From assembly GCA_002091395.1 (NCBI GenBank), contig AP017913.1, forward strand, positions 710,999 to 774,998: a DNA stretch of 64,000 nt, read 5' to 3'. The notes beneath the pieces are model-generated. The model made no database searches and had not been told where the DNA came from. It saw nothing but the letters and a program-made list of their open reading frames with translations. Shown in pieces: positions 11,076-21,896 of the stretch. Position numbers and translations under genes: made by a program. Source of the stretch: Candidatus Azobacteroides pseudotrichonymphae (GTDB taxonomy: Bacteria > Bacteroidota > Bacteroidia > Bacteroidales > Azobacteroidaceae). How positions within the stretch are numbered: position 1 is the first letter of the stretch; the number at the start of each line of letters is the position of its first letter.

Positions 11076-12512
11076 TCATGATATTCCAAAACTTAAAACT
11101 TCAATATACTTATAAATAGCACTAAAAACTCCAACAATAAAAATTCCAACTGTACAAATTGTCAAATTAATCCAATTATAAATATTTATTTTATACTTCT
11201 TAAATGTGATCTCTTCTTTTTTTTCTAAAAACATTGCTTTAACAATAAGCAAATAATAATAAATAGATATTACAGTATTCAACAATGCAATAAAAACTAA
11301 AATATATTGTTTTTGTTCAACTGCCACCATGAAAATTATAAATTTACTAAAAAATCCTGCAAAAGGAGGAATACCTCCCAACGAAAATATAGCAACCATC
11401 ATTACAAAAGCCAGCAAAGGATTGGATTTATATAATCCGTTAAAAACTTTTATTCGAGTATCACCATTCTCAATAAATTCAACAATAGAAATTATTCCAA
11501 AAATCGCTAAGTTAGAAAATAAATAAACCACTACATAAAAAATAGTGGCAGTCATACCTTGTACTGTTCCGGCAATAATTCCTAAAAGAATATACCCTAC
11601 TTGTGAAATAGAAGAAAAAGCAAAAAAACGTTTGATATCACTCTGATGAATAGCGAACAAATTTCCTACAATAATTGTAACAACTGATAAACACGACAAA
11701 ATACTACGCCATATTACTTCGATGTTCCCAAATACTTTGTATAAAACAAAAATCAAAGTAAATACAGCTGCTCCTTTAGAAACTACAGACAAATAAGCTG
11801 TAATACTAGTAGGAGCTCCTTCATATACATCTGCTGTCCACAAGTGAAAAGGCACTAAAGACAATTTGAACGCCAAAGCACTAAAAAAAAATATAAATCC
11901 TAATATTATCAAAGGATCTTTATTGACATTAAAAACTATATCTGAAAAATAAAAACTCTCCAGAGTTCCATACAGAAAAGACAAACCAAATAACATAACA
12001 CTAGAGGATAAAGCTGATATTAGAATATATTTTACGCCTGCTTTTGCTGATTTTTTTTTATTCTTATCAAAAGCAATTAAACAAGCTAAAGGAAGAGAAG
12101 CCATTTCTATTCCGACATATAATACCATAAAATTTCCAGCCGAAATCATAAGATACATTCCAAATAATGAAACAAGTGAAATAATATAAAATTCACTCTG
12201 TTTAAGAATTCTGTCTTTTGATGACAACCAACTATTTGATTGCAAAAAAACAAGAAATGTAGCTACATTGAGGATATTTTTTACAAATGAAGTGAGATTA
12301 GATGTCATATATATTCCGCCAAAAATTTCGCCATGCATTGCATAATACGGTATGAAATTACATACAGTTACAATTGCGAATCCTATAATTGCTATTTTTT
12401 GAAAAAATATTCCCCATTTTTTAGGTGAAAAAATATCATATAAAAACAAAATTACTAGTAGAATTATTAACCTTACTTCCTGTCCTATATATAGAAAATT
12501 ACTAAAATTCAT
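11076..12512 (-). CDS. nuoN: NADH-quinone oxidoreductase subunit N
   Basis: NuoN is one of three antiporter-like subunits of complex I and forms a proton channel in the membrane arm. The 478-residue protein is almost entirely transmembrane. It carries the conserved segment LVPFHLWTADVYEGAPTS and the following amphipathic region typical of the family. It lies 18 nt downstream of nuoM, at the end of the minus-strand nuo operon. Length is normal and no frameshift is seen. Confidence 0.95.
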   Translation of the reverse strand: MNFSNFLYIGQEVRLIILLVILFLYDIFSPKKWGIFFQKIAIIGFAIVTVCNFIPYYAMHGEIFGGIYMTSNLTSFVKNILNVATFLVFLQSNSWLSSKDRILKQSEFYIISLVSLFGMYLMISAGNFMVLYVGIEMASLPLACLIAFDKNKKKSAKAGVKYILISALSSSVMLFGLSFLYGTLESFYFSDIVFNVNKDPLIILGFIFFFSALAFKLSLVPFHLWTADVYEGAPTSITAYLSVVSKGAAVFTLIFVLYKVFGNIEVIWRSILSCLSVVTIIVGNLFAIHQSDIKRFFAFSSISQVGYILLGIIAGTVQGMTATIFYVVVYLFSNLAIFGIISIVEFIENGDTRIKVFNGLYKSNPLLAFVMMVAIFSLGGIPPFAGFFSKFIIFMVAVEQKQYILVFIALLNTVISIYYYLLIVKAMFLEKKEEITFKKYKINIYNWINLTICTVGIFIVGVFSAIYKYIEVLSFGIS

Positions 12513-12530
12513 AATGACAATTTATAATTA

Positions 12531-14009
12531 TTAATCAAATTTATTTTGAAACAGAAGTGCTAATCCATTACTAATCATTTGATATGGCCACAATGGGTAT
12601 ATTCCAATAAGGACAATCCCAGTGATCAAACAAATTGCAGATAATTTTTCATGCCACGTTGCATCAATTAAATCAATGTGACATTTTTCTTTTAAAACTC
12701 CGTAAAAAATCTTGCCTATCATTTGAAGTATATAAACAGCAGCAATAACAATAGAACAACAAGTAATAATCGTTAATGTTCTATGAAATAAATCTGAATG
12801 TTGAAATGAACCGACAAAAATAGTCATCTCAGAGATAAATCCACTTAATCCAGGAAGACCTAAAGAAGTTAACCCGGCGATTACATAACAAACTGATATA
12901 AATGGCATAACTTTCATTATTCCTCCTATTTTTCTAATATCACGAGTATGCATTCGTGTATAAATTGATCCAATCAAAGAAAAAAATAACGCAGTCATCA
13001 ATCCGTGAGATAACATTTGCATAAATGCACCAATTGTAGCTGTTTTATTCATCATTAAAATAGCGAACAATACCAATCCACAATGACTCACTGACGAATA
13101 TGCATTTATATATTTTAAATCTGTTTGAACAACGGCATTAAATGCCCCGTAAATAACACCAATGCATGTCAATATTAAAAATAACCAACTTAATTCATCA
13201 GCAGCATCCGGCAATAAACATATTGCTACACGAAAACACCCATACCCACCAAGTTTCATTAATACACCTGCATGAAGCATAGAAACAGCTGTTGGAGCAG
13301 AAGCATGACCATCAGGAGACCATGTATGAAAAGGGAATAAAGCACTTAAAATACCAAATCCTAAAAAAGTTGCTACAAAAAATAAACGTTGATACATTAT
13401 TGGAATATACAATTTTGCTATTTCTAAAATATTCATTGTTACAGCTCCAGATGTATAATAAATTCCAATAATTCCAAATATTAAAAAAGCTGACCCTCCC
13501 ATTAGCATCAAAGTCAATTTCATAGCTGAATATTCTTTTTCTCCTGATCCCCATAATCCTATCAATAAATACATAGGTATTAAAGCTATTTCATAAAAGA
13601 AAACCATAGTAAAAAGATCAATAGAGATAAAAAATCCAAATACACCAACTAATAACAAACAATACCAAATAAAATATTCTCTTGCCATATTTTCTATATT
13701 CCATGAAGAAAAAATCCCTGTGAACATAATAACAATAGATAATATCAACATTAATATTGATATTCCATCTACACCAACAGTATAAGAAATATTCAAAGAA
13801 GGATACCATTTAGTACTAGATAAAAATAGCATTCCAATATTAGAAATATTGGAATGCTGGAAAAATATGATAGTTAATACAGCAACTAATACAACCAAAA
13901 CAGATGCCCCCACTATCATTACGGTTCGTACAAAATTTATTCTTTTGCACAAGAACAACGCAGTAATCATCAGTAATGGAACAATTACAAATAAAGACAA
14001 TATATTCAT
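12531..14009 (-). CDS. nuoM: NADH-quinone oxidoreductase subunit M
   Basis: NuoM is the middle antiporter-like, proton-translocating subunit of complex I. The 492-residue protein has about 14 hydrophobic helices and the conserved block PFHTWSPDGHASAPT. The family glutamate sits in the helix containing FFYEIALIPMYLLIG. It is separated from nuoL by an unusually long 544-bp spacer, which holds a hairpin 43 nt upstream of this ATG; nuoN follows closely. Confidence 0.95.
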   Translation of the reverse strand: MNILSLFVIVPLLMITALFLCKRINFVRTVMIVGASVLVVLVAVLTIIFFQHSNISNIGMLFLSSTKWYPSLNISYTVGVDGISILMLILSIVIMFTGIFSSWNIENMAREYFIWYCLLLVGVFGFFISIDLFTMVFFYEIALIPMYLLIGLWGSGEKEYSAMKLTLMLMGGSAFLIFGIIGIYYTSGAVTMNILEIAKLYIPIMYQRLFFVATFLGFGILSALFPFHTWSPDGHASAPTAVSMLHAGVLMKLGGYGCFRVAICLLPDAADELSWLFLILTCIGVIYGAFNAVVQTDLKYINAYSSVSHCGLVLFAILMMNKTATIGAFMQMLSHGLMTALFFSLIGSIYTRMHTRDIRKIGGIMKVMPFISVCYVIAGLTSLGLPGLSGFISEMTIFVGSFQHSDLFHRTLTIITCCSIVIAAVYILQMIGKIFYGVLKEKCHIDLIDATWHEKLSAICLITGIVLIGIYPLWPYQMISNGLALLFQNKFD

Positions 14010-14553
14010 TCAAATATTTCAATTTTTATACATAAATCTAAAAATATTTCGTTAGATAGTTATAATAAACTATCTAATTTTATTTCTTACAAAACACATT
14101 TAAGATTGATAAAATTTTCACTTAAAATTCACTTAAATAAAAAATTAAGATTAGATTTTCAATCTATTAAAGTTTCAAATTTTAAAAAAAAATACGTTTT
14201 TGTTTTAATACAAACTAAAACTAATCATAATATAAAAACACTACAAAAACACTTTAGCATATTATAATCCGCAGCAATTCAACAAATAATATCTACACAC
14301 CCACATTAAACAATATATTTTATATATTTTGAAAAAATAAAACTGAAAAACAATTATTTGATTCATTATCATAATTATAATGTTATAAAATTTTTAAATA
14401 TAATCTGAAACAACAATTTTAACAATTATAACTACTATATAAGATATCTTTCCTACAAACATTGCAATTGTCATAATCAATAGATTTTTCTGTTAATATT
14501 ACATTTTTAATTTTTACTATATTACAACAAAAAATTATACGTTTCTATAATTT
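14010..14553. other. 544-bp spacer inside the nuo operon
   Basis: No gene is seen between nuoL and nuoM. Subunit genes here are normally contiguous, so the spacer either replaced lost sequence or expanded. It contains the hairpin at 14052-14077. Confidence 0.5.
14052..14077 (-). terminator. Hairpin in nuoL-nuoM spacer (terminator or attenuator)
   Basis: Perfect 10-bp stem (TTAGATAGTT / AACTATCTAA) with a 6-nt loop. On the minus strand it is followed by CGAAATATTTTTAG, which includes a T5 run. It lies 43 nt upstream of the nuoM start. It could reduce or end transcription between the two halves of the operon, or be an mRNA-stabilising structure. Confidence 0.4.
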
Positions 14554-16482
14554 TCAAACTACGCCTAACAAAATAAAGCTAATAGCTGTTAATCCTATTA
14601 CCCCTGCTAAAAATATCAATATATAAAATTGTAATTTGCCGGATTGTAATAACTTTATTGAAAATGAAATTTTTTGTATTATCAAACCCAATTCATTTAT
14701 ACTATTATCAATAACATGCTTATCAAACCATTTAATAGGGATACAAATACACTTAAAAATAACTATTCTTGTCATCCATAGCCAAATTTCATTCAGATAG
14801 AACCTGTGTAATACTATTTTATAAAATTTACCACAAAAAATAGCAATTTTAGTAGACTTATCATTTTTTTTCAAATACAAAAATGTCGCTGATACAATTC
14901 CAATTATAATTACAATAATACTCATAAAAGCAACAGTCCAATCAATACGAGTATGGAACGACATACTATCAGTACTAATAAAGATAGAAAACGGCACCAA
15001 CCCCCCGAATACGGAAAAAAGACTTAATACAATTAAAGGAACCAACATTAGAATCGATGATTCATGTAGTTCAACATAATTAACATTCAATTTTTTTACA
15101 TGATTCCAAAAAACAAGAAAATATAAACGAAACATATAAAACGATGTTAATCCAACAATTATCAACAATATCCAAAAAACAATCGGTTGAGTATAGAATG
15201 CTGCAGTCAATATCTCATCTTTACTGTAAAATCCAGAAAAAGGAGGAACACCTACAATAGATAAGCAAGCTATAAAAAAAGAAATACTAGTTACAGGCAT
15301 ATATTTGTGCAAACCACCCATATTATTTATATCATTAGTATGAACTAAATGAATTACTGACCCAGCACCTAAAAATAATAAAGATTTAAAAAAAGCATGT
15401 GTAAAAAGATGAAACATTGAAGCCATATAAGCTGAGCCATTACATCCACCATATCCTGATATTCCTATAGCAACCATCATATATGAAATTTGTGAAATAG
15501 TAGAAAAAGCTAATACACGTTTTATATCATTTTGAGTAATGGCAACAATTGATCCAAATAAAGCAGTAAAAGTTCCAATAAATACTATCATTTTCAAAAC
15601 ATCATGAGAAGCAAAAAAATAAACAGGAAACAGTCTTGCAATTAAATATACACCAGAAACAACCATTGTAGCTGCATGAATCAAAGCCGATGCAGGAGTT
15701 GGTCCTTCCATTGCATCAGGCAACCAAATATGCAAAGGGAAAATTGCTGATTTACCAGCAGCACCTATAAAAATTAAAGCAAATACCCAAGTAATGACAG
15801 ATAATCCACAGAATACCTCGCCTTTCATAAGTGTAGTTACCAATGCGGCATTATTTTTTATTAACATATTAAAATTAAACGTTTTTGTATAATAAGAAAG
15901 GATAAGTATTCCTACTAAAAATCCAAAGTCTGCAAACCGAGTGACAATAAATGCCTTTTTGCTTGCAACTACTGCCATAGGCCTAGTATAATAAAACCCT
16001 ATCAATAAATATGAACTTACTCCAACTAATTCCCAAAAAATATACATTTGAAAAATGTTTGTTGCTAACACTAATCCTAACATAGAAAAAACAAATAAAG
16101 AAAGAAAAGCGTAATAACGTTGTTCTCCACTTTCTCCACGCATATACCCCAGACTATAAATATGTACAATAAACGATACAGTTGTAATAACTACTAACAT
16201 CATTATTGAAATTGGATCTAATAAAATACCAAGATCGATTTGTAGTTTATCTGTAAAATGGAACCATTTAAAATTTAGTGGAATAATTTCTCTCCATACT
16301 TTGTTTGTCTTCCCAATTTTAAAAAAATATTGATAAAATATAACATAGGCTATGACAACACATACACCAACGCCTATCGTTCCAATAAGTCCAGACAAAT
16401 ATGACTTTATCCTTTTACCTAACAATCCTAACAAAAAGAAAATAACAAAAGGAATAATTATAATTAATGAGCTATATTCCAT
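14554..16482 (-). CDS. nuoL: NADH-quinone oxidoreductase subunit L
   Basis: NuoL is the distal antiporter-like subunit of complex I; its C-terminal lateral helix runs along the membrane arm. The 642 residues include the conserved segment FPLHIWLPDAMEGPTPASAL and, near 415, GVPPFSGFYSKDEI. The C-terminal third is more divergent and ends in a hydrophobic helix, as expected. Start at the ATG giving MEYSSLIIIIPF. A 173-bp spacer separates it from nuoK. Confidence 0.95.
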   Translation of the reverse strand: MEYSSLIIIIPFVIFFLLGLLGKRIKSYLSGLIGTIGVGVCVVIAYVIFYQYFFKIGKTNKVWREIIPLNFKWFHFTDKLQIDLGILLDPISIMMLVVITTVSFIVHIYSLGYMRGESGEQRYYAFLSLFVFSMLGLVLATNIFQMYIFWELVGVSSYLLIGFYYTRPMAVVASKKAFIVTRFADFGFLVGILILSYYTKTFNFNMLIKNNAALVTTLMKGEVFCGLSVITWVFALIFIGAAGKSAIFPLHIWLPDAMEGPTPASALIHAATMVVSGVYLIARLFPVYFFASHDVLKMIVFIGTFTALFGSIVAITQNDIKRVLAFSTISQISYMMVAIGISGYGGCNGSAYMASMFHLFTHAFFKSLLFLGAGSVIHLVHTNDINNMGGLHKYMPVTSISFFIACLSIVGVPPFSGFYSKDEILTAAFYTQPIVFWILLIIVGLTSFYMFRLYFLVFWNHVKKLNVNYVELHESSILMLVPLIVLSLFSVFGGLVPFSIFISTDSMSFHTRIDWTVAFMSIIVIIIGIVSATFLYLKKNDKSTKIAIFCGKFYKIVLHRFYLNEIWLWMTRIVIFKCICIPIKWFDKHVIDNSINELGLIIQKISFSIKLLQSGKLQFYILIFLAGVIGLTAISFILLGVV

Positions 16483-16655
16483 AATATTTTTTACAAATTA
16501 TTTAATAAATAATTTTAGTTATCTTTGTTAATGTTTAAATACATATTCATCACTGATATACTTCAACAAAGTATTTAGTAATAAATTAAACCCATTAACA
16601 CATAATACATTTTATCATAAAAATAATTTCGTTAATTTACTAATTCAATTGATGA

Positions 16656-16940
16656 TCAAATTTCAATATTACCTATTGTACGATAAGCATTGATAATTAT
16701 TGCTAAAGCCACTACTGTTTCAGAAGCTGTGATAACTATTCCAAAAAAAGTAAAAAACATTCCTTCAAATTGATTAGGAAATAAATACCTATTAAATACA
16801 GCAAAATTTATTTCAACCGCATTCAACATTAATTCCAATGAAACAAGAACAGCAATCATATTTTTTCTAGTAATAAATCCATAAATCCCAATAAAAAACA
16901 TTAACGTACTAATTATTAAATAATATTCCATTTTTATCAT
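16656..16940 (-). CDS. nuoK: NADH-quinone oxidoreductase subunit K
   Basis: A small (94-residue), three-helix membrane subunit of complex I, homologous to MrpC. The helix-2 glutamate is in LVSLELMLNAVEINF, and the third helix contains ASETVVALAI, both as in the family. The start MIKMEYYLII is like that of other Bacteroidales. It is flanked by spacers of 290 bp (to nuoJ) and 173 bp (to nuoL), looser than in most nuo operons. Confidence 0.94.
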   Translation of the reverse strand: MIKMEYYLIISTLMFFIGIYGFITRKNMIAVLVSLELMLNAVEINFAVFNRYLFPNQFEGMFFTFFGIVITASETVVALAIIINAYRTIGNIEI

Positions 16941-17230
16941 AACAATCCGTAAAATTATATTATAAATTTAATTTAATTAAATGCACAATTAATTAAAAAT
17001 CTTGGTAAGCTAAACAAAAATTGCATTAATAAAAAATTAATATTATTAATCACTAAAATAAAAATTTTACATAAAATTCACTATAAAATTATTACTACTA
17101 CACACATAATGAATTCATTTATTTTTTTTTGTGAAAATCAATTCATAACTATTTTAGTATGAATAATCAATTCAATATACGATCCAAAATTATGATTAAT
17201 TGTATTCATAAATTTGACTACATATGGCTA

Positions 17231-17752
17231 TTATTCACTCTTCGCAATTAATATGCCACCTATAATACAAACAAACAGAAGTAAACTCAACACTTCAAAT
17301 GGTAAAAAATATTGGTATTTTTCTACACCAATTAAATATTTACCAATCAATTTCATATCAATTTCCATATCACCTTCTATCATACAATTATTTGTATAAA
17401 TAAATTGATGATTCAATAAAGCAAATGAAGTAACCAAAACTCCAGATAGTGTAATCACAGTAGCAATAATACATTTTATACTTCTATTTCGTTTAAAAGC
17501 TTTAACATTGCTATCAGTAAGAAAAACAGCAAATATAAACAATATCACAACTCCACCAACGTATACAGATATTTGAATAGCAGCTAAAAAATGGTAATTT
17601 AGAAACAAATAAAATCCAGCTGTACATAACAATACTAAAAACAAATAAGTGATCGATCTAAATAAATTTCTTGACAATACAGCCAACATAGATAATATTA
17701 TACTTATCACTCCTAACAAAACAAACACCATAAAACTAACAATTGAACTCAT
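17231..17752 (-). CDS. nuoJ: NADH-quinone oxidoreductase subunit J
   Basis: NuoJ is a five-helix membrane subunit at the junction of the peripheral and membrane arms of complex I. The 173 residues include the helix-3 region AAIQISVYVGGVVILFIFAV, the conserved pi-bulge segment of the family. Its ATG overlaps the nuoI stop in an ATGA arrangement (17749-17752), which supports this start and coupled translation. Confidence 0.93.
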   Translation of the reverse strand: MSSIVSFMVFVLLGVISIILSMLAVLSRNLFRSITYLFLVLLCTAGFYLFLNYHFLAAIQISVYVGGVVILFIFAVFLTDSNVKAFKRNRSIKCIIATVITLSGVLVTSFALLNHQFIYTNNCMIEGDMEIDMKLIGKYLIGVEKYQYFLPFEVLSLLLFVCIIGGILIAKSE

Positions 17753-18216
17753 ATTTTACCATTTTTTATTAAAGAAGAATTTTCTTTATTCAATTTTTTA
17801 TATAATCTTGACCGATTAAAAATTGCATGTTCAAACCCAGTTTCCCATGTAATTGCATTTTGTGGACAATTAGTAGTACAGATAGAACAAAAAGTACAAC
17901 TTCCAACATCATATATATATTTATCCAAAACTCTCTTACAACTACCAGTAATTTCGCTTAATTCATTTTTTGTAATTATTTTAATAGTGCCATTAGGACA
18001 ATTCAGTTGACAAATACCACAAGCTGTACACCTATGCTGATTCTTCCAATTGTGAAACATTACAAGTGTTCCACGAAATCTGCTATATGGAAATACTTTC
18101 CCTCTATTTTCTGGGTATTGCTCAGTTAATTTCTTTCGAAAGAAATTAAGTATTGTGACATACATTCCTTGTATTAAATACAAAATGTTTACAACAATAT
18201 TTTTAATATGATTCAT
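17749..18216 (-). CDS. nuoI: NADH-quinone oxidoreductase subunit I (2x 4Fe-4S)
   Basis: NuoI carries clusters N6a and N6b, which pass electrons along the connecting arm of complex I to NuoB. Two motifs are intact: [12 protein letters not shown] and [12 protein letters not shown]. An in-frame ATG five codons further upstream exists, but the ATG at 18216 overlaps the nuoH stop as ATGA. The same junction is used between nuoI and nuoJ, so I prefer it (155 residues). With nuoE, F and G absent, NuoI and NuoB are probably the electron-entry end of the complex (inference). Confidence 0.94.
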   Translation of the reverse strand: MNHIKNIVVNILYLIQGMYVTILNFFRKKLTEQYPENRGKVFPYSRFRGTLVMFHNWKNQHRCTACGICQLNCPNGTIKIITKNELSEITGSCKRVLDKYIYDVGSCTFCSICTTNCPQNAITWETGFEHAIFNRSRLYKKLNKENSSLIKNGKI

Positions 18217-19286
18217 AAATACATCATCCAAAAAAACATAAATAAAATATTAACTAAACTAATAGGCATTAAAATCTTCCATTCTAACTTTAAAAGTTGA
18301 TCTATTCTTAAACGAGGCATTGTCCAACGTACCCATAGTGCTAGAAATATACAAACAAATATTTTAGAAAATAACCATATTATTGGTGGAATATGATCCA
18401 TGATTTCATTAAATAAATCCCAACCGATAATATGCAATGGCATCCACCCTCCCAAAAATAATGTACTCGCAATAGCAGCAACAATAAACATATTCAAATA
18501 TTCAGCTAAATAAAAAAATCCAAATTGAATTCCAGAATATTCAGTATGATAACCAGCTGTTAATTCGGACTCAGCCTCTGGCAAATCGAAAGGACCGCGA
18601 TTAGTTTCTGCATGTCCTGAGATTAAATAAACAATAAAAGCAATAATTGTAGGAATTCCACCTCTGAATATATTCCATACATAAAATTGTTGTTCTACAA
18701 TGACAGACAATTTTAAAGACCCAGAAAGTATAACAATAATCATCAATGACAGTCCACAAGACAGTTCATAAGAAATCAATTGTGCCCCAGAACGCATAGC
18801 ACCAATTATTGTATATTTGTTGTTAGAAGCCCAACCAGCTAATAAGATCCCTACAACTCCAATTGAAGAAATAGACAAAAAATAAAACACTCCCATATTA
18901 AAATCTATTACATGTAACCCCCGATCAAATGGAATAGCTCCAAACGTACACATAGAAGCAATAATTACAAGATATATAGCCAACCGAAACAAAAAAACAT
19001 CAACCCCATTTATTTTGATCACTTCTTTTAATAGTATTTTGATCATATCAGCTACTGGTTGGAAAATTCCAAAAGGACCTACACGCATAGGACCTAAACG
19101 ACATTGGAAAAAAGCACAAATCTTTCGTTCTAAATAAATAAGCACAAGTGCCAATACTGCATAAAATACTAAAATAAAAATACCTACTAAAAAAAAATCA
19201 ATAAATAAAACACAACTATCTGTAAAATACACATGAAGAAATTTATCAACACAATTCAAAACTATACTGAAATGAAACATAATCAA
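18213..19286 (-). CDS. nuoH: NADH-quinone oxidoreductase subunit H
   Basis: NuoH is the membrane subunit that lines the quinone chamber of complex I. At 357 residues it has about eight hydrophobic helices. The conserved loop segments [20 protein letters not shown] and [20 protein letters not shown] are both present. Start could be Met1 or Met3. It follows nuoCD by 41 nt and overlaps nuoI. Confidence 0.95.
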   Translation of the reverse strand: MIMFHFSIVLNCVDKFLHVYFTDSCVLFIDFFLVGIFILVFYAVLALVLIYLERKICAFFQCRLGPMRVGPFGIFQPVADMIKILLKEVIKINGVDVFLFRLAIYLVIIASMCTFGAIPFDRGLHVIDFNMGVFYFLSISSIGVVGILLAGWASNNKYTIIGAMRSGAQLISYELSCGLSLMIIVILSGSLKLSVIVEQQFYVWNIFRGGIPTIIAFIVYLISGHAETNRGPFDLPEAESELTAGYHTEYSGIQFGFFYLAEYLNMFIVAAIASTLFLGGWMPLHIIGWDLFNEIMDHIPPIIWLFSKIFVCIFLALWVRWTMPRLRIDQLLKLEWKILMPISLVNILFMFFWMMYL

Positions 19287-19327
19287 TTAATTAGATATTA
19301 CCATAAAATTTTTAAAATTTTTTTTAT

Positions 19328-20929
19328 TTATCTGTCAATACATGGAACAACGTAATCTAAAGAACCACCAAGCATGACTAGATCTGCTATTTTTGTTCCT
19401 ATAGCAATGCTTTTCAATGCATTTACCAATGGTATACAAGGAGAACGAAATTTAACACGATAAGGATATTTATCACCTCTACTACAAATAAATATGCTAA
19501 ACTCTCCCCTAGCACCTTCTACACGTTGATAAAATTCTCCTTCAGGAAGTTTAATAATAGTTTTTGTCTTAGTTACATAAGCACCACTAGGTATATTATC
19601 TATCAACTGTTCTATAATTTTTAAAGACTCTTCTATTTCATCTAGTCTAACAATATAACGATCAAATGTCAATCCATCTGTTCTGAGTATTTCTTTAAAA
19701 TCAACATATTTATAAGCAGAATATGGGTCTATCTTACGGACATCATTACTCCATCCAGAAGCACGGCCAGTTGGGCCAGTAGCTCCTAATGAAATGGCTT
19801 GCTCTTTACTCAAGTATCCAACATTTTTCATTCTCCCATTCGCAATAGGATTATTCGTAAACAAAAAATGATGCTCTTTCAACATTTTACGCATATACGG
19901 GATAAATCTTTTTATTTTTCGTTGAAAATTCGGATGAATATCATTAATTATTCCACCAATTACATTATAATTAGCCATTAAACGAGCTCCACAAGTCTCC
20001 TCAAAAATACTCATAATATTTTCTCTATCTCTCATCCCATATATAAAAGCAGTGATTGATCCCATATCCATTGCCATACATCCCCATCCTAATAAATGAG
20101 AGGCAATACGAGTCAGTTCATCAATGATAATACGAACATAACTCGCACGATCTGGGACCTCCAAGCCCAATCCTTTTTCTACAACTAGACACATTCCATG
20201 CCGATTAATACTACCAGAAAGATAGTCTAATCTCTCAGTCAAATGCAACAGTTGCTGATAAGTATAGGTTTCACACATTTTTTCAATACCACGATGAATA
20301 TACCCAAAATTTGGATCTATTTTTTTAATAATTTCACCATCTAACACAATACGTAAATGAAGGACACCATGAGTAGATGGGTGTTGAGGCCCAAAATTTA
20401 CAACAAAATCATTTTTTTCAAAAATACTATCACCATCATTTATTTTTTCCATATCAGTCAATTTTTCGTTAGAAAATGGAATATGATTTACTTCCAAACT
20501 AGGATCATAATCTTTCCGAAATGGATAACCGCACCAATCCTGACGTAAAAACAAACGACGCATATCAACATTATTGATAAATTTAATGCCAAAAAAATCA
20601 TGAATTTCTCGTTCATACAACCCTGCTGATTGCCACAAATCAAAAATAGAGTCAAAATGTGGATTTTTTCTATCATTTGTATGAGTTTTCACTAATACTG
20701 TATAAGCTGGAAATTGAGTAGAAGACAAATTGTAAATAACACCAAAACTATCCTCATAATCTACTCCAATAATGTCCACAAGAAAGTCAAACAATAATTT
20801 TTCGTTGTTTTTCAAAAAAACAACCGTCTGTCTAAGTTTTTCTTTTGAAATTGAAACTGTATAGATTTTATCTGTTATTTTAGAAACACTTAAAGAAAAT
20901 TGCATCAATAATTCTTCAATAATTTTCAT
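19328..20929 (-). CDS. nuoC: NADH-quinone oxidoreductase fused subunits C and D
   Basis: A 533-residue fusion of NuoC (roughly residues 1-145) and NuoD (roughly 160-533), the two hydrophilic subunits of the Q-module. The C part ends with WCGYPFRKDYDP. The D part begins NFGPQHPSTHGVLHLRI, which carries the quinone-site His, and ends in the family-type terminal IDR. Fused CD genes are known from other bacteria, including E. coli. nuoB lies just upstream (32-nt gap). Confidence 0.95.
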   Translation of the reverse strand: MKIIEELLMQFSLSVSKITDKIYTVSISKEKLRQTVVFLKNNEKLLFDFLVDIIGVDYEDSFGVIYNLSSTQFPAYTVLVKTHTNDRKNPHFDSIFDLWQSAGLYEREIHDFFGIKFINNVDMRRLFLRQDWCGYPFRKDYDPSLEVNHIPFSNEKLTDMEKINDGDSIFEKNDFVVNFGPQHPSTHGVLHLRIVLDGEIIKKIDPNFGYIHRGIEKMCETYTYQQLLHLTERLDYLSGSINRHGMCLVVEKGLGLEVPDRASYVRIIIDELTRIASHLLGWGCMAMDMGSITAFIYGMRDRENIMSIFEETCGARLMANYNVIGGIINDIHPNFQRKIKRFIPYMRKMLKEHHFLFTNNPIANGRMKNVGYLSKEQAISLGATGPTGRASGWSNDVRKIDPYSAYKYVDFKEILRTDGLTFDRYIVRLDEIEESLKIIEQLIDNIPSGAYVTKTKTIIKLPEGEFYQRVEGARGEFSIFICSRGDKYPYRVKFRSPCIPLVNALKSIAIGTKIADLVMLGGSLDYVVPCIDR

Positions 20930-20961
20930 TGCTTACTTTTTTCATAAAATATTTTCTATTT

Positions 20962-21522
20962 CTACTTTGATAACTTAAAAAAATTTTGCATTTTGATTTT
21001 CCGAGCTAATTGCATCATGCCATAAATCATAGCATTTGGACAAGGAGGACAACCAGGAATATAAACATCCACTGGAATAATTTTGTCAACTCCAAGAACT
21101 ACATTATAAGAATTTTTAAATGGACCACCACTAATCGCACAATTTCCAAAAGCCATAACATATTTTGGATCAGCCATCTGATTATATAAGCGCTTCAATA
21201 CTGGAGCCATTTTATAAACAATAGTTCCACAACAAAAAACCACATCTGCTTGCCTAGGACTATTTCGTGTAATTTCCCACCCAAAACGAGCAAAGTCATA
21301 ACGAGCAGCGCCTAAACACATAAACTCTATAGCACAACAACTGGTAGCAAATGTTAATGGCCAAACAGAATTAGAACGACCCCAATTTATTAAAGTATTT
21401 AATTTAGTTAAAACAACGTTTGTATCATTTGCAATTAATTCTTTCAAACATTCCTCAATGTATTCGTTATCTTTAAAATCCTCATTCTTTATATTTCGTA
21501 TATAAATGTTATCTATTCCCAT
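20962..21522 (-). CDS. nuoB: NADH-quinone oxidoreductase subunit B
   Basis: NuoB holds cluster N2, the last iron-sulfur centre before quinone. The cluster cysteines are visible in [17 protein letters not shown] and PGCPPCPNA. The frame opens seven codons earlier (21543), but the ATG at 21522 has AAGGGGG about 7 nt upstream, an unusually strong ribosome-binding site for this genome. It also leaves only a 10-nt overlap with nuoA, so I chose it (186 residues). Confidence 0.94.
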   Translation of the reverse strand: MGIDNIYIRNIKNEDFKDNEYIEECLKELIANDTNVVLTKLNTLINWGRSNSVWPLTFATSCCAIEFMCLGAARYDFARFGWEITRNSPRQADVVFCCGTIVYKMAPVLKRLYNQMADPKYVMAFGNCAISGGPFKNSYNVVLGVDKIIPVDVYIPGCPPCPNAMIYGMMQLARKIKMQNFFKLSK

Positions 21523-21896
21523 TGTAATACCCCCTTTCCCCAAGCATAAATCAATCCAAATATCAATACAACGAAAAAAAACATTATATAATATAAACTA
21601 TCTTTCCCTAAATCTTTGATAATACCTGCCAAAGGAAATAATAACACAGTCTCTATATCAAACACCATGTAGAGAATAGCAAAAAGATAATAACCAACCT
21701 TAAACTGTCCCCAAGAAGCTCCTCTTGTAGGAATTCCGCATTCATATGGCTCTCCTTTCAAAGAGTTTGTAGATTTTGGAGAAAGCGCACACGATATAAA
21801 TAAAGCTCCAGTTACCATGAAAATAGCCGCCAGCAAAATAGTAAAAAATAGAGCAGAATTAGTCATACACAAGTACAAATTTGCTTTTATAAACAT
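21513..21896 (-). CDS. nuoA: NADH-quinone oxidoreductase subunit A
   Basis: First gene of the nuo operon and a three-helix membrane subunit. The family signature between helices 1 and 2 is present as PYECGIP, followed by [12 protein letters not shown]. Length is 127 residues from the first ATG; an internal Met11 (21866) is an alternative. A 9-bp dyad ends 4 nt upstream of the first ATG. If that dyad forms in the mRNA it would mask this start and favour Met11. Confidence 0.93.
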   Translation of the reverse strand: MFIKANLYLCMTNSALFFTILLAAIFMVTGALFISCALSPKSTNSLKGEPYECGIPTRGASWGQFKVGYYLFAILYMVFDIETVLLFPLAGIIKDLGKDSLYYIMFFFVVLIFGLIYAWGKGVLQWE

